Assembly (NCBI RefSeq): GCF_025643255.1
Contig: NZ_CP087112.1
Location: 2,232,001 to 2,296,000 of the forward strand
DNA: 64,000 nucleotides
Reading direction: 5' to 3'
Source of the DNA: Halomonas sp. 7T
GTDB lineage: Bacteria > Pseudomonadota > Gammaproteobacteria > Pseudomonadales > Halomonadaceae
Made by a program: the position numbers and the translations under genes. Below are positions 17,724-26,901 of this stretch, one piece after another; positions within the stretch are counted from its first letter, which is position 1, and every line of letters begins with the position of its first letter. The notes under the pieces are model-generated. The model was not told the origin of the DNA. It was given only the letters and a program-made list of their open reading frames with translations, and did no database searches.

Positions 17724-19595
17724 CTAGTCTAGGTCGTGACCCAAAAAACCACCTGACTGTCGCTGCCACAGGCTGGCGTAAATGCCGTTTTGCGCCAGCA
17801 GCTCCTGGTGGGTGCCGCTCTCTACCATGCGCCCCTCATCCACCACAATCAGCCGGTCGAGCATGGCGATCGTGGAAAGCCGGTGGGCAATGGCAATCAC
17901 CGTTTTGCCCTCCATCAACGCATCCAGCTGTTCTTGAATCGCCGCTTCTACTTCAGAATCCAGCGCTGACGTGGCTTCATCCAGCACCAAAATGGGCGCG
18001 TTTTTAAGCAGCACGCGGGCAATCGCAATGCGCTGACGCTGACCACCGGAGAGTTTCACGCCGCGCTCACCCACGTGGGCATCCAAGCCCCGTCGGCCTT
18101 TGGGGTCGACTAAATCATTGATGAACGTATCCGCATGGGCACGGCGTACTGCCTGCCATACGTCATCATCGCTGGCATGGGGGCTACCGTAGCGGATGTT
18201 ATCGCGCAGCGAGCGGTGTAGCAGCGAGGTATCCTGGGTGACCATACCAATCTGATGGCGTAGCGAGGTTTGGGTGACGTCGGCAATATTCTGGCCGTCG
18301 ATCAGAATGCGCCCGCCCTGCAGGTCGTAAAAGCGCAGCAGCAGGTTGGCAAGGGTCGATTTACCCGCGCCTGAACGGCCAATCAGGCCAATTTTCTCAC
18401 CGGGTTTAATGGTCAAGCTCAGCCCATCAAAGACGTTTTTGCTCTCCCCCTTCGCCTGGGTGTAATGAAAACGCAGCGCATCAAACACAATCTCGCCGCT
18501 GGGCACGACAAGCGCTTTAGCACTGGGTGCGTCTTTGATGGTCGGCTCTTGGGCGATGGTGTTCATGCCATCCTGCACCGTGCCAATATTTTCAAACAGC
18601 CCAGCGACTTCCCATAAGATCCAATCGGACATAAAGCGGATACGCATCACCAGCGCAATGGCGATGGCCAGCACGCCTAGGGAAATAGCGTCCAGGTACC
18701 AAGCACTGATCGCCATGCCCGCCGTGCCCACGAGCAGCAGCGTGTTGAGCAGTGTTAAACAGACGCTCATCACCGTCACCAAGCGCATTTGACGGTGTAC
18801 GGTGACCATAAAGCCCTCCATGGCGTCTTTTGCATAGCGTTGTTCGCGCTCGGTATCGGCAAAGAGTTTGATGGTTTGGATATTGCTATAGCTGTCTACT
18901 ACGCGACCGGTCATCTGGGCACGGGCATCGGCTTGGGCCATGGAGACATCCCGCAGGCGCGGCACAAAAAAGCGCATGATGCCCAAATAGCCGATAAGCC
19001 AAAGGCCCAGGGGCAGCAGCAGCCACGGGTCGGCACGCCCTAACAAAATAGCCGCCCCGGTAAAGTAGACGATGGCGTAAACCATCAGGTCCATTACCTT
19101 GGTGACGGTTTCGCGGATGGCCAGCGCCGTCTGCATGACTTTTTGCGACACCCGCCCGGCAAACTCATCCTGATAAAACGCTAGGCTTTGGCTGAGCATA
19201 TGGCGGTGGGAAAGCCAGCGGCCAATCATGGGGTAGTTGCCAAAAATCGTCTGATGGGTGACCAGCGACTGCATTAACACCAGCAGCGGCAGGCCCACTA
19301 TCACCAATAAGCCGACTCCCGACAGCCAAAGGCCGTGGCTTTGCCAAAAGCTTTCCCGCTCGACATTGCCCAGCCAGTCGACCAGCTCGCCCATGTAGCT
19401 GAAGAACACGACTTCTGCAGCAGAAACCAACGCCGTCAACAACGATACCGCTAGTAGCCAAGGCCAAACCGGGCGCGAAAAGTGCCATATAAACGGCAAT
19501 AAACCTTTCGGCGGCGTGGTGACCTCATCTTCCGGATAGGGGTTTACGCGCCCCTCAAAGTAACGGAATAGCGGCGTAAGAATACGAGACAGCAT
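17724..19595 (-). CDS. ABC exporter, fused permease and ATPase
   Basis: Half-transporter of about 623 residues that would work as a homodimer in the inner membrane. Residues about 50-345 form a six-helix ABC type-1 transmembrane domain. The ATPase follows with Walker A IGRSGAGKSTLANLL, signature LSGGQRQRIAIARVLLKN and Walker B ILVLDEATSALDSE, then AHRLST with the switch histidine. It resembles the multidrug/lipid exporter group related to MsbA and MdlB; substrate is unknown. The ATG at 19593-19595 (MLSRIL) has an AAGGA ahead and is preferred over the one five codons upstream. Confidence 0.92.
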   Translation of the reverse strand: MLSRILTPLFRYFEGRVNPYPEDEVTTPPKGLLPFIWHFSRPVWPWLLAVSLLTALVSAAEVVFFSYMGELVDWLGNVERESFWQSHGLWLSGVGLLVIVGLPLLVLMQSLVTHQTIFGNYPMIGRWLSHRHMLSQSLAFYQDEFAGRVSQKVMQTALAIRETVTKVMDLMVYAIVYFTGAAILLGRADPWLLLPLGLWLIGYLGIMRFFVPRLRDVSMAQADARAQMTGRVVDSYSNIQTIKLFADTEREQRYAKDAMEGFMVTVHRQMRLVTVMSVCLTLLNTLLLVGTAGMAISAWYLDAISLGVLAIAIALVMRIRFMSDWILWEVAGLFENIGTVQDGMNTIAQEPTIKDAPSAKALVVPSGEIVFDALRFHYTQAKGESKNVFDGLSLTIKPGEKIGLIGRSGAGKSTLANLLLRFYDLQGGRILIDGQNIADVTQTSLRHQIGMVTQDTSLLHRSLRDNIRYGSPHASDDDVWQAVRRAHADTFINDLVDPKGRRGLDAHVGERGVKLSGGQRQRIAIARVLLKNAPILVLDEATSALDSEVEAAIQEQLDALMEGKTVIAIAHRLSTIAMLDRLIVVDEGRMVESGTHQELLAQNGIYASLWQRQSGGFLGHDLD

Positions 19596-19624
19596 GGAAC
19601 ATCCTTGCATGAGGAGCTGTTACA

Positions 19625-19652
19625 CGCGTGCTACCACAAGTGGCACCACGCG
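19625..19652. other. stem-loop between kinase and ABC transporter genes
   Basis: Inverted repeat CGCGTG / CACGCG with an inner CCAC / GTGG pair around a two-base turn. It lies between the end of the RIO-like kinase gene and the ABC transporter start. There is no T-run, so a role in termination or mRNA stability is uncertain. Confidence 0.4.
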
Positions 19653-19688
19653 GGATTCGCCTAAGCACGGCATTGGTGGGGAGACTAG

Positions 19689-20564
19689 TTAATAAGGCTG
19701 CGGGGGCTCGTCATCATCGTCGTCGTCACGCATGCGCGCCTGGCGTTCGGCCTCTTCCTCTTTAGCATCGTCGATAACCTCCATCAGCTCGTCGACGTTG
19801 GCAATGTGCGTATCGGCATCGAAGTGGCCGGTGAGCTTGCTATCCGGGTGCAGCTCCCCGGTTTCATACAGTGCCCACATCTCTCGGCCATATTCAGTCG
19901 TCAGCAGCGCCGGCGCGTACTGGCCGAAATAGTTACGCATGTTATCGACATCGCGATACAGCATGGCAGCCGCGCTGTTATTGCCTGCGGCATCAACCGC
20001 CTGGGGCAGATCGATAATCACCGGGCCGGAGGCATCGACCAGCACGTTAAACTCTGACAAGTCGCCGTGGATCAAGCCCGCGCACAGCATGCGCACCACA
20101 TCTTGAATCACTTTGGCGTAGTAAGTTTCGGCCTGCTCGGGCGTAAGCGTCACTTCATCTAAGCGCGGCGCGACGTTACCTTCGGCGTCGCTGATCATCT
20201 CCATCAGCAGTACGCCGTCCACGAAACCGTGGGGCTCAGGAACGCGGACACCCGCTGATGCAAGGCGATAGAGCGCGTCCACTTCGGCATTTAGCCACGC
20301 CTGCTCCTGCTCTTTTTGGCCATAGCGGGTTTTTTTAGCCATGGCCCGGGCACGGCGGCTGTTACGCTCTTTACGTCCCTCTTGATACTGCACCGCTTGT
20401 TTAAAGCTGCGCTGTTTGGCCTCTTTGAACACTTTGGCACAGCGGATATCCTCGCCACAGCGCACCACGTAAACCTGCGCTTCTTTACCACTCATTAACT
20501 GAACCAACACCTCATCGATCATGCCATCATCGACCAAGGGTTGTAATCGCTTAGGGATTTTCAT
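19689..20564 (-). CDS. RIO1-like serine protein kinase/ATPase
   Basis: A 291-residue bacterial RIO-type kinase like the PA4780 family. Near the N-terminus LMSGKEAQVYVVRCGEDI is a glycine-poor nucleotide loop followed by the lysine strand CAKVFKEA; the catalytic loop is LIHGDLSEFNVLVD with the aspartate and asparagine, and the metal motif is VIIDLPQAVD. A basic, helical insertion at about 55-85 and an acidic tail (DDDDDDEPPQPY) flank the domain. Archaeal and eukaryal RIO proteins act in ribosome maturation; the bacterial role is not established. The neighbour dbpA, 33 bases upstream on the same strand, also acts on ribosomes, so shared involvement in ribosome assembly is plausible but inferred. 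Confidence 0.88.
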   Translation of the reverse strand: MKIPKRLQPLVDDGMIDEVLVQLMSGKEAQVYVVRCGEDIRCAKVFKEAKQRSFKQAVQYQEGRKERNSRRARAMAKKTRYGQKEQEQAWLNAEVDALYRLASAGVRVPEPHGFVDGVLLMEMISDAEGNVAPRLDEVTLTPEQAETYYAKVIQDVVRMLCAGLIHGDLSEFNVLVDASGPVIIDLPQAVDAAGNNSAAAMLYRDVDNMRNYFGQYAPALLTTEYGREMWALYETGELHPDSKLTGHFDADTHIANVDELMEVIDDAKEEEAERQARMRDDDDDDEPPQPY

Positions 20565-20597
20565 GGTTAGCTGCGTCGGCTCCTCTTTGGTACGCGT

Positions 20598-21995
20598 TCA
20601 ATAACGGATACGGCGAACACGGAAAGCACGCCCTTTTAATTTGTCACGTTCAAGCTTCGCTTGGGCTTTTTGAACAACGCTATGCTCTACCGCGACATAG
20701 GCGCTGCGCGCCAGCACTTTAATTTTACCGACCTGATCACCCCGCAGCCCGCCTTCACTGGTCAGCGCTCCCAGAATATCCCCCGGGCGCAGCTTGTCTT
20801 TTTTACCGCCTGCGAGTTGTAGCGTGGCCATAGGCGGCTCAAAAGGCACTGAGTGCTGGGGCTTTGGCAGTGGCTCTGTGGTAATCGGCTGCTCTAATAA
20901 TCCTTCCAGCCGCTCTAACCGGTAATGCTCTTTAGGGGTTACCAGGGTGCAAGCAACACCACTGGCACCCGCGCGACCGGTGCGCCCTACCCGGTGCACG
21001 TGAACATCAAGCTCTCGAGCGATTTGGTAGTTGAACACCGCATCTAGCTGGGCAATATCTAACCCGCGCGCCGCCACATCGGTGGCCACCAAGATAGACG
21101 CACTTTGGTTAGCAAACAGGATCAATCGACGATCACGATCTTTTTGCTCTAGATCGCCGTTCAGCGCCACGGCACTAAACCCCGCGTCGGTCAGCTGCTC
21201 TGCCACCGCCTGGGTTTCGCGCTTGGTATTGCAAAACACCACGCTGGTTGCCGGCCGATAGACCAGCAGCAGCTGTTGAAGGGCGGCAAAGCGTGCCTCT
21301 TCATTGGCAACTTCATAAAAGTGCTGGTCAATGGTGGTGGCATCGTGAAGCTCGGCCACTTTGACGGTGACCGGGTCATGCATCACGCCACGGGTCATGG
21401 TGGCAAGGCCGCCCGATGACTCTTCATCTGGGAAGGTCGCGCTGAACAGCAGCGTTTGGCGGTCTGCGGGCGTGTCGGAAATGATATCGTCGATAGTCGC
21501 CTGGAAGCCCATATCCAGCATACGGTCGGCTTCATCCAACACTAGTGTGGTAAGCGACCCAAGCGTTAGCGAACCTTTACGCAGGTGCTCGTCAATGCGC
21601 CCAGGGGTGCCCACCACGATATGCGCGCCATGCTCAAGCGAGGCCAGCTGCGGCCCAAAAGGGGCGCCGCCGCATAGCGTCAGCACCTTAACGTTAGGCA
21701 ACCCCCGCGCCAAACGGCGCAGCTCATCAGCCACTTGGTCGGCCAATTCCCGGGTGGGGCACAGCACTAAGCCCTGGACCGCAAACGCTTCTAGACGAAG
21801 CTCGGCCAACAGCGCTAGGCCAAACGCGGCGGTTTTCCCAGAGCCCGTCTTAGCTTGGGCTAGCACGTCGCGCCCAGCCAACATTGGCGGCAGGCTTTGG
21901 GCCTGAACCGGCGTCATTTCATGGTAGCCAAGGGAGTCTAGATTCGATAAAAGCGCAGATGAGAGCGCTAGCGATGCAAAAGAGGTGTCGGACAC
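20598..21995 (-). CDS. dbpA: ATP-dependent RNA helicase DbpA
   Basis: DEAD-box helicase acting in 50S ribosomal subunit assembly, stimulated by 23S rRNA hairpin 92 through its C-terminal domain. The 465-residue protein shows the Q motif (GYHEMTPVQAQSLPP), motif I AQAKTGSGKTAAFG, DEAD at VLDEADRMLDMGF, SAT, VATDVAARGLDI and HRVGRTGRAG. The last 75 residues (KDKLRPGDILGALTSEGGLR) are the DbpA RNA-binding domain. One unusual detail: the insertion DEESSGGLATMTRGVMHDP after the SAT motif is slightly longer than usual. Transcribed toward the RIO-like kinase gene. Confidence 0.94.
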   Translation of the reverse strand: MSDTSFASLALSSALLSNLDSLGYHEMTPVQAQSLPPMLAGRDVLAQAKTGSGKTAAFGLALLAELRLEAFAVQGLVLCPTRELADQVADELRRLARGLPNVKVLTLCGGAPFGPQLASLEHGAHIVVGTPGRIDEHLRKGSLTLGSLTTLVLDEADRMLDMGFQATIDDIISDTPADRQTLLFSATFPDEESSGGLATMTRGVMHDPVTVKVAELHDATTIDQHFYEVANEEARFAALQQLLLVYRPATSVVFCNTKRETQAVAEQLTDAGFSAVALNGDLEQKDRDRRLILFANQSASILVATDVAARGLDIAQLDAVFNYQIARELDVHVHRVGRTGRAGASGVACTLVTPKEHYRLERLEGLLEQPITTEPLPKPQHSVPFEPPMATLQLAGGKKDKLRPGDILGALTSEGGLRGDQVGKIKVLARSAYVAVEHSVVQKAQAKLERDKLKGRAFRVRRIRY

Positions 21996-22118
21996 AAAAA
22001 ATTCCTGAAGGGGCCATTCAGCCCAGCAAACCGATAATGTAAAGCACCATACCAGAAAGCGCTTTCCACTGCCTTGCTGTATGGGTCAAGGGTGGGCGTA
22101 ACAGATCCTGTTAAACGC

Positions 22119-22586
22119 TCACGTTGCCAGCACCGCAAAGCGCCCATGGCTCAGTGATGCCAAGTCGCTGGGGGAAAGCTCAATCTCCAGCCCCCGCCGC
22201 CCAGCGCTAACGTAGAGTGTGGAAAATCTTTGCGCTGAGGCGTCAATAAAGGTCGGCAGGCGCTTTTTCTGCCCCAGCGGGCTTACACCGCCCAGTACAT
22301 AGCCAGTGGTGCGTTCAACCTCTGCGGGGTCAGCCATGGCGGCTTTTTTCGCCCCAGCGGCTTTCGCGATCTGCTTAAGCCCTAGCTGACAACTCACCGG
22401 CACAATGCCTACCGCCAGCTGTTTGCCATCCAACTTTACCACCAGCGTTTTAAAGACCTGTTCAACCGCGATAGCCAGTTTTTCAGCCGCTTCCAGTCCA
22501 TACGACGCGGCAGCGGCATCGTGGTGATACTCATGGATTTGAAACGCAATACCTGCGTGCTTTGCGCTATTAATCGCCGGGGTCAT
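22119..22586 (-). CDS. ybaK: Cys-tRNA(Pro)/Cys-tRNA(Cys) deacylase YbaK
   Basis: Trans-acting editing factor that hydrolyses Cys-tRNA(Pro) mischarged by prolyl-tRNA synthetase. The 155-residue product matches the family length and carries the VFKTLVVKLDGK strand with the catalytic lysine, KAAMADPAEVERTTGYVLGG with the conserved GYVxGGxSP loop, and SPLGQKKRLPTFID. It is a single-domain YbaK protein, not part of ProRS. Single gene between dbpA and the divergent DUF3008 gene. Confidence 0.94.
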   Translation of the reverse strand: MTPAINSAKHAGIAFQIHEYHHDAAAASYGLEAAEKLAIAVEQVFKTLVVKLDGKQLAVGIVPVSCQLGLKQIAKAAGAKKAAMADPAEVERTTGYVLGGVSPLGQKKRLPTFIDASAQRFSTLYVSAGRRGLEIELSPSDLASLSHGRFAVLAT

Positions 22587-22693
22587 GAAATTCTCGTCAG
22601 TTAACGTTATTCGCTATGCTGGAAAGGCTACCGCCCACTGCTAGGTTTAATAACGTGACCGCTTAATGGAAGTCAACTGACAGGAGTCTAGCC

Positions 22694-22879
22694 ATGAAAG
22701 CAACCTCTAAAGCCCAGCAAAAAGCCGCAGGGGCAGCCCTTTCCGCTAAGCGCGGCGAGACCCGGCCAAGCGAGCTGGTTGGCGCTGCCAAGGAGATGTA
22801 TGACGCAATGAATGAAGCGGCACTTGAGGAGATGGCAGCCACCCAACGTAAAGGCAAGCCTGCGAAAAAAGAGGAATAA
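22694..22879 (+). CDS. DUF3008 family small basic protein
   Basis: A 61-residue protein, MKATSKAQQKAAGAALSAKR at the start, then SELVGAAKEMYDAMNEAALEE and a lysine-rich tail. This alternation of SKAQQ-AAG-AL-AKRGE and a helical second half is the DUF3008 pattern. The function is unknown; the lysine- and alanine-rich composition suggests nucleic acid association, which is only a guess. A strong ribosome site (CAGGAG) lies 7 bases ahead of the ATG and a strong bidirectional terminator follows. Confidence 0.8.
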   Translation: MKATSKAQQKAAGAALSAKRGETRPSELVGAAKEMYDAMNEAALEEMAATQRKGKPAKKEE

Positions 22880-22892
22880 CAAAATAGAAACG

Positions 22893-22921
22893 TCCGCGCC
22901 CGCATTTTATGCGGGCGCGGA
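22893..22921. terminator. bidirectional hairpin terminator
   Basis: A perfect 12-bp GC-rich stem (TCCGCGCCCGCA / TGCGGGCGCGGA) with a TTTTA loop between the convergent DUF3008 and lipoprotein genes. It can serve both strands although neither side has a long T-run. Confidence 0.7.
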
Positions 22922-22946
22922 TATAGTGCACATAGCGACTAGCTCA

Positions 22947-23216
22947 TTACGGGCAAGGCACCACACGGCGCAGGGTGTCTTTCGCCCACAAGGTTTGGCC
23001 ATCTGGCGTGCGACCATGCTCGTTCCAGCGCTCGGTGGTTTCGAGACAGAAAGAGCCAGCATCGTCGGTACGCGGGTTAGCGCTAATCGGACGCTCCCCA
23101 CCAATACGCATCACATCTGGGTTATCCGTCGTGTAGCGCGGGGCAACAGTAGAACTTGCGCAGCCAGCAACCAAAGCGGTTACCAGCAGCACGGGCAAAC
23201 AGCGGCGCAGTGGCAT
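22947..23216 (-). CDS. small lipoprotein, unknown function
   Basis: An 89-residue precursor with a clear lipoprotein signal peptide: basic start MPLRRC, hydrophobic VLLVTALVAGC and lipobox LVAGC, giving a mature protein of about 70 residues beginning CASSTVAPRY. The residue after the cysteine is Ala, so outer-membrane sorting is expected by the usual rules. Two further cysteines (FCLETTERWNEHG, VVPCP) could form a disulfide. The W-N-x-H-G-x-T-P-D-G-Q-x-L-W-x-K-D-T stretch suggests a small conserved domain I cannot name. Single gene. Confidence 0.7.
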   Translation of the reverse strand: MPLRRCLPVLLVTALVAGCASSTVAPRYTTDNPDVMRIGGERPISANPRTDDAGSFCLETTERWNEHGRTPDGQTLWAKDTLRRVVPCP

Positions 23217-23320
23217 GTTTTAAAACCCTCAAAATAGCGATAGTAGGCCGACACCATTTGTCGGTAGCGCTAAATATCACTGCCACTAAGCCTACGTCAA
23301 CACTTATTCAAACAAGCACA

Positions 23321-24184
23321 TTATGTCACCAGCGTAATACTGGTGACTGGGCGTAAATTGCGCAACCGACAGTGCTGTTCAACGCTTTCAACAATCTCTT
23401 CGGCATCGCCGATTTGCTGCTTATCCAACTGAATATCGACCATTAAAAAGCTGCCCACCTGCGCTAGGCGCACATCGTCATCGGCGATATCAAAGTCCGC
23501 TACTTGTTGCACCATCTCTTGGCGCACGCTGCCCACGGGCTCTCCAAACATTAGCTCCCGCAGCGCGCCGCGCACCATACGGATGGGCATCGGCAAAAAA
23601 TAGCCCGCAATAATCAGCACCATCACAGGGTCGGCAAAGCGCGCATAGCCTGCCCACGGGGTTAATGTCAGCCCCCAGGTAAGCGCAAACCCAAGCATCA
23701 CCGCAGCGCTTAGCCAAGTGTCCATCTGCCACTGGCGCAGCTCAGCGGCTAATAGCGACGAGCGGGCAATTCGCGCGTAGCGATTTAGCCACCACCAGGT
23801 AAGCAAGCAGCCGGTCACGTTCACTATTCCAAACATCAGCGCCAAATCCAGGGTAACCAATCGCCCACCCTGGGCCAAGCTCCATAGGGCAGACACCAGC
23901 GAAAATAGACACACCAGCGCAATCACCACGCCTTTGAGCAGCACGGCTAATGGCTCTACCGTTAGCCGCCCAAAGGGGTAGTGATCATCGGCAGGCTTAC
24001 GCGCCTGCTGTAGCGCAAACAGCGAAAGCGATGCCAGCACTAAACTTAATAGCGAATAGCCGCTATCAAATAATATAGTGATTGAGCCGCTAGCAAGTCC
24101 GAGTGCAAGGCCGGTAAAAGCAAATAAGCTGGCAGAAATAGCGGAAAATCTTAGCGCACGGCGCTCGGCGACAAAGGGGGTCAC
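23321..24184 (-). CDS. cation diffusion facilitator family transporter
   Basis: Inner-membrane metal (Zn, Fe, Mn, Co or similar) efflux transporter of about 287 residues. Five to six transmembrane segments are visible; the metal-site signatures are LFDSGYSLLSLVLASL in helix 2 and the following HYPFGRLTVEPLAVLLKG, with a cytoplasmic C-terminal domain from about residue 205. The usual HxxxD of helix 5 reads less clearly (FADPVMVLIIAGYFL), so the metal cannot be predicted. I choose the GTG at 24182-24184, which has GGAG seven bases upstream; the frame extends to another GTG at 24220. Confidence 0.85.
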   Translation of the reverse strand: MTPFVAERRALRFSAISASLFAFTGLALGLASGSITILFDSGYSLLSLVLASLSLFALQQARKPADDHYPFGRLTVEPLAVLLKGVVIALVCLFSLVSALWSLAQGGRLVTLDLALMFGIVNVTGCLLTWWWLNRYARIARSSLLAAELRQWQMDTWLSAAVMLGFALTWGLTLTPWAGYARFADPVMVLIIAGYFLPMPIRMVRGALRELMFGEPVGSVRQEMVQQVADFDIADDDVRLAQVGSFLMVDIQLDKQQIGDAEEIVESVEQHCRLRNLRPVTSITLVT

Positions 24185-24291
24185 ACGAAATACTCCAGTA
24201 AAGTGTGTTAAACGCAGCACATCATAGTGAGTACACTAACGTTTAACCAATCGCTCAGCGCCAACTTTTTTGGCTCTCCACGGAGTAACTC

Positions 24292-25161
24292 ATGCGTTCA
24301 GAACAAGTGCAGGCATTCATCGATGTAACTGAACATGGCTCCTTTGCCGCCGCCGCGCGACATACAGGGATAAAACGCAGCACCTTGAGTGCTACTGTCA
24401 ATGCTCTGGAAGATAACCTAGGGGTCGTGCTATTCGAACGTTCAGGCAATAGTCTCCAGTTAACGGCGGTAGGTGAGAGTGTGCTACCCGACTGTTACCG
24501 GCTACTGACCAGCGCCAGCCGAATTAAAAAACATTGCCAACAGCATTTACAGGGCGTAGAGAGCCAGCTGTGCATTGCGAGAGATGATGCGTTACCCGAA
24601 GCGTTTTGGCGGCAAGTTATGCACGACTTAAAACAACGCTATCCGCTTACAGCCATCTCAGTTTATTTATTGCCGCCCCAAGAGCACCCACAGTTTGTGC
24701 TTCGCCAAACCGTCGATATTGCCTTTGGGCTGTATACCGCTGAGGGCGCCGATATTAATGCCAGTAACCTTGCACCGGTTAGCATGTGTTTGGTAGCCGC
24801 AACATCTCACCCGCTAAGCCGTCTACCCAGCGTTACCCGCGATGATCTCGCCCAATATACTCAAGTGTGTCTAACCTATGAACAGGGCGACAAACTAGTC
24901 AGCGATGCACTTTTTTCGACCAATTACCTGGGCCTCACCATGTTTGAGGTCATCCGCGATGCCGCGATCAACGGCACCGGCTGGGCATTGCTACCCTACC
25001 CGTTGGTAAAAGAAGCCATAGAAAACCACCAGCTTTGCGCTCTAAACCATGACCTTGCGCTGGACAGCCATTACTACCGCTACGTGGAAGGTGAAAGTTT
25101 AGGGGTGGTCGCAACCGCGCTACTGACGAAGGTGTCACGCTTTTTAGGAACTACCCGTTGA
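24292..25161 (+). CDS. LysR-family transcriptional regulator
   Basis: A 289-residue LysR-type regulator. The winged helix-turn-helix occupies about residues 1-60: MRSEQVQAFIDVTEHGSFAA, then RHTGIKRSTLSATVNALEDNL and VVLFERSGNSLQLT. The rest is the periplasmic-binding-like effector domain, AT-rich in base composition compared with neighbours. The ATG follows GGAG. It is divergent from the cation efflux gene with a 107-base gap and precedes phoH, either of which could be its target; the effector is unknown. Confidence 0.88.
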   Translation: MRSEQVQAFIDVTEHGSFAAAARHTGIKRSTLSATVNALEDNLGVVLFERSGNSLQLTAVGESVLPDCYRLLTSASRIKKHCQQHLQGVESQLCIARDDALPEAFWRQVMHDLKQRYPLTAISVYLLPPQEHPQFVLRQTVDIAFGLYTAEGADINASNLAPVSMCLVAATSHPLSRLPSVTRDDLAQYTQVCLTYEQGDKLVSDALFSTNYLGLTMFEVIRDAAINGTGWALLPYPLVKEAIENHQLCALNHDLALDSHYYRYVEGESLGVVATALLTKVSRFLGTTR

Positions 25162-25388
25162 TTTTTTGTCGTAACGTTGAAATAAAACAGTGGAAAAAAT
25201 TGCTTACGCCTTCCACTCTCCCAATAGCACCTTGTTAAATAGAAACTTGTTAAAAGCACACTGTTAAAAATGCTACGAAAGGAGGCTAAAAGGACACGCT
25301 AGAGAAGCGACACAGGGGCAGTGTCATCTACGCGTAAAGTACCTCTGCCAGTGTCGATGTTGCCGTCAACTAAGGAGTAGTTTCCACG
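25162..25388. other. leader region of the PhoH gene
   Basis: A 227-base non-coding stretch. It contains three spaced TTGTTAAA-like words near 25232-25270, a possible tiny frame ATG to TAG at about 25270-25302 with no sign of selection, and a good ribosome site (AAGGAG) for the gene downstream. No firm promoter can be called. Confidence 0.35.
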
Positions 25389-26798
25389 ATGGTAAGACTC
25401 GATAAAAAAGCCACTAGGCTCTATGTCCTAGATACTAATGTTCTTATCCATGACCCCGCAGCGCTCTACCATTTTGATGAGCACGACGTGGTTATCCCCA
25501 TGACGGTGCTGGAAGAACTGGACAAGCACAAAAACGGCGTTCGTGAAATCGCACGCACAGCGCGTCAAATCAGCCGTACCCTCTCCGACCTAACCAGCCA
25601 AGTCACCTTTGATGAGATACAAAAAGGCATTCCCATTCCCCGCATCAGTGGTGAATCCGGTCGCCTACACTTTTTGTGCTATAACGATCTCAAGCCCTTC
25701 GACTCCCTTGACGACAGCCCAGATAACCGAATCCTGGCCGAAACCTGCCGGCTACGGGATGAACGCCCCGATGCCTCCGTCATTCTGATCACCAAAGATA
25801 TCAACCTTCGCGTTAAAGCCGCCGCATTGAAAGTGCCGGTGGAAGACTATTTGAACGACCGCGCCTACTCTGACAGCGATGCCATGATTGAAGGCGCACA
25901 GGTTTATGCGTCGGCAGGCCAGGATGGCGCATCGCTGTGGGAAGCGCTGAACGTGGATGTCACCGTCGAGCGGGTCGACCACCATACTTTCTACTTGCTA
26001 AGCGGCAATATGCCCCGCCACTGGCACGTGGGTATGCTGGTATCGGATAGTGAGAATGGTGCTGAGTTTGAGGCTATTGTGCGCGAACTCTCCCCCGCAA
26101 CAGCACGCTTACAGCTGCTGACTAACTACCGCCACCATGCCGGGGTTTGGGGCGTTCACGCCCATGATAGCCGCCAAAACTTCACACTTAACTTATTGAT
26201 GGACCCAGACATCGACCTAGTCACCATTGCAGGCAATGCAGGTACCGGCAAAACGTTTATGACACTGGCCGCAGCGTTTCAGCAAACCCTAGACGCCAAG
26301 AACTTTGAACGCATTGTGTTTACCCGTGCACCCATTCCTATGGGTGAAGACATTGGCTTTTTGCCAGGCACTGAAGAGGAGAAAATGTCGCCGTGGATGG
26401 GTGCCTTCCACGACAATATGGATAACCTACTGCGCAATGAAGAGGGCGAGTCTAGTTGGGATAACGGCGCCACGCGGCAGCTGATCGGCTCACGGGTGCA
26501 AATCCGCTCGCCCAGCTTTATGCGTGGGCGCACCCTCAACGACACCTTTTTGATCATCGATGAGGCACAGAACTTCACCCCGAAACAGCTGAAATCGCTG
26601 GTCACACGGGCGGGCCGCAATACGAAAATTGTTTGCCTGGGTAACGTTGGCCAAATCGACACCCCTTACCTTACTGCCAATACCTGCGGCATGGCCGCCG
26701 TGGTCGAGCGTTTTAGGGATTGGCCCCATGCGGGGCATATTACGTTGAAGAGCGTCGAACGCTCGCGGCTGGCGCTGGCGGCGGAAGAGCTGTTATAG
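25389..26798 (+). CDS. PIN-PhoH protein (PhoH2-type ATPase/RNase)
   Basis: A 469-residue fusion of an N-terminal PIN ribonuclease domain and a C-terminal PhoH ATPase. The PIN domain shows its acidic residues in LYVLDTNVLIHDP, MTVLEELDKHKNG, DDSPDNRILAE and ILITKDINLRVKA. The PhoH part has Walker A AGNAGTGKTFMTLAAA, TRAPIPMGEDIGFLPG, and Walker B FLIIDEAQNFTPKQ. PhoH2 proteins unwind and cleave RNA; the cellular substrate is unknown. Monocistronic with a strong terminator 57 bases after the stop. Confidence 0.93.
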   Translation: MVRLDKKATRLYVLDTNVLIHDPAALYHFDEHDVVIPMTVLEELDKHKNGVREIARTARQISRTLSDLTSQVTFDEIQKGIPIPRISGESGRLHFLCYNDLKPFDSLDDSPDNRILAETCRLRDERPDASVILITKDINLRVKAAALKVPVEDYLNDRAYSDSDAMIEGAQVYASAGQDGASLWEALNVDVTVERVDHHTFYLLSGNMPRHWHVGMLVSDSENGAEFEAIVRELSPATARLQLLTNYRHHAGVWGVHAHDSRQNFTLNLLMDPDIDLVTIAGNAGTGKTFMTLAAAFQQTLDAKNFERIVFTRAPIPMGEDIGFLPGTEEEKMSPWMGAFHDNMDNLLRNEEGESSWDNGATRQLIGSRVQIRSPSFMRGRTLNDTFLIIDEAQNFTPKQLKSLVTRAGRNTKIVCLGNVGQIDTPYLTANTCGMAAVVERFRDWPHAGHITLKSVERSRLALAAEELL

Positions 26799-26854
26799 CG
26801 CCAACGTTCCATAGGAGTTTTTCTAAACTACGTGGCTAACTAACCGTTTCAACC

Positions 26855-26886
26855 CAGCCCGCTGCGCAACTCAGCGCAGCGGGCTG
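26855..26886 (+). terminator. intrinsic terminator between phoH2 and the brkB gene
   Basis: A perfect 13-bp stem (CAGCCCGCTGCGC and its complement) with a six-base loop, followed by a short T/C-rich stretch. It lies between the two convergent genes and may serve both. Confidence 0.75.
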
Positions 26887-26901
26887 CTTCTTAGCTACGG
26901 G

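Noticed and set aside
21361..21906. 181-codon plus-strand frame inside dbpA
   Set aside because: Serine-rich antisense shadow; the minus frame carries all DEAD-box motifs.
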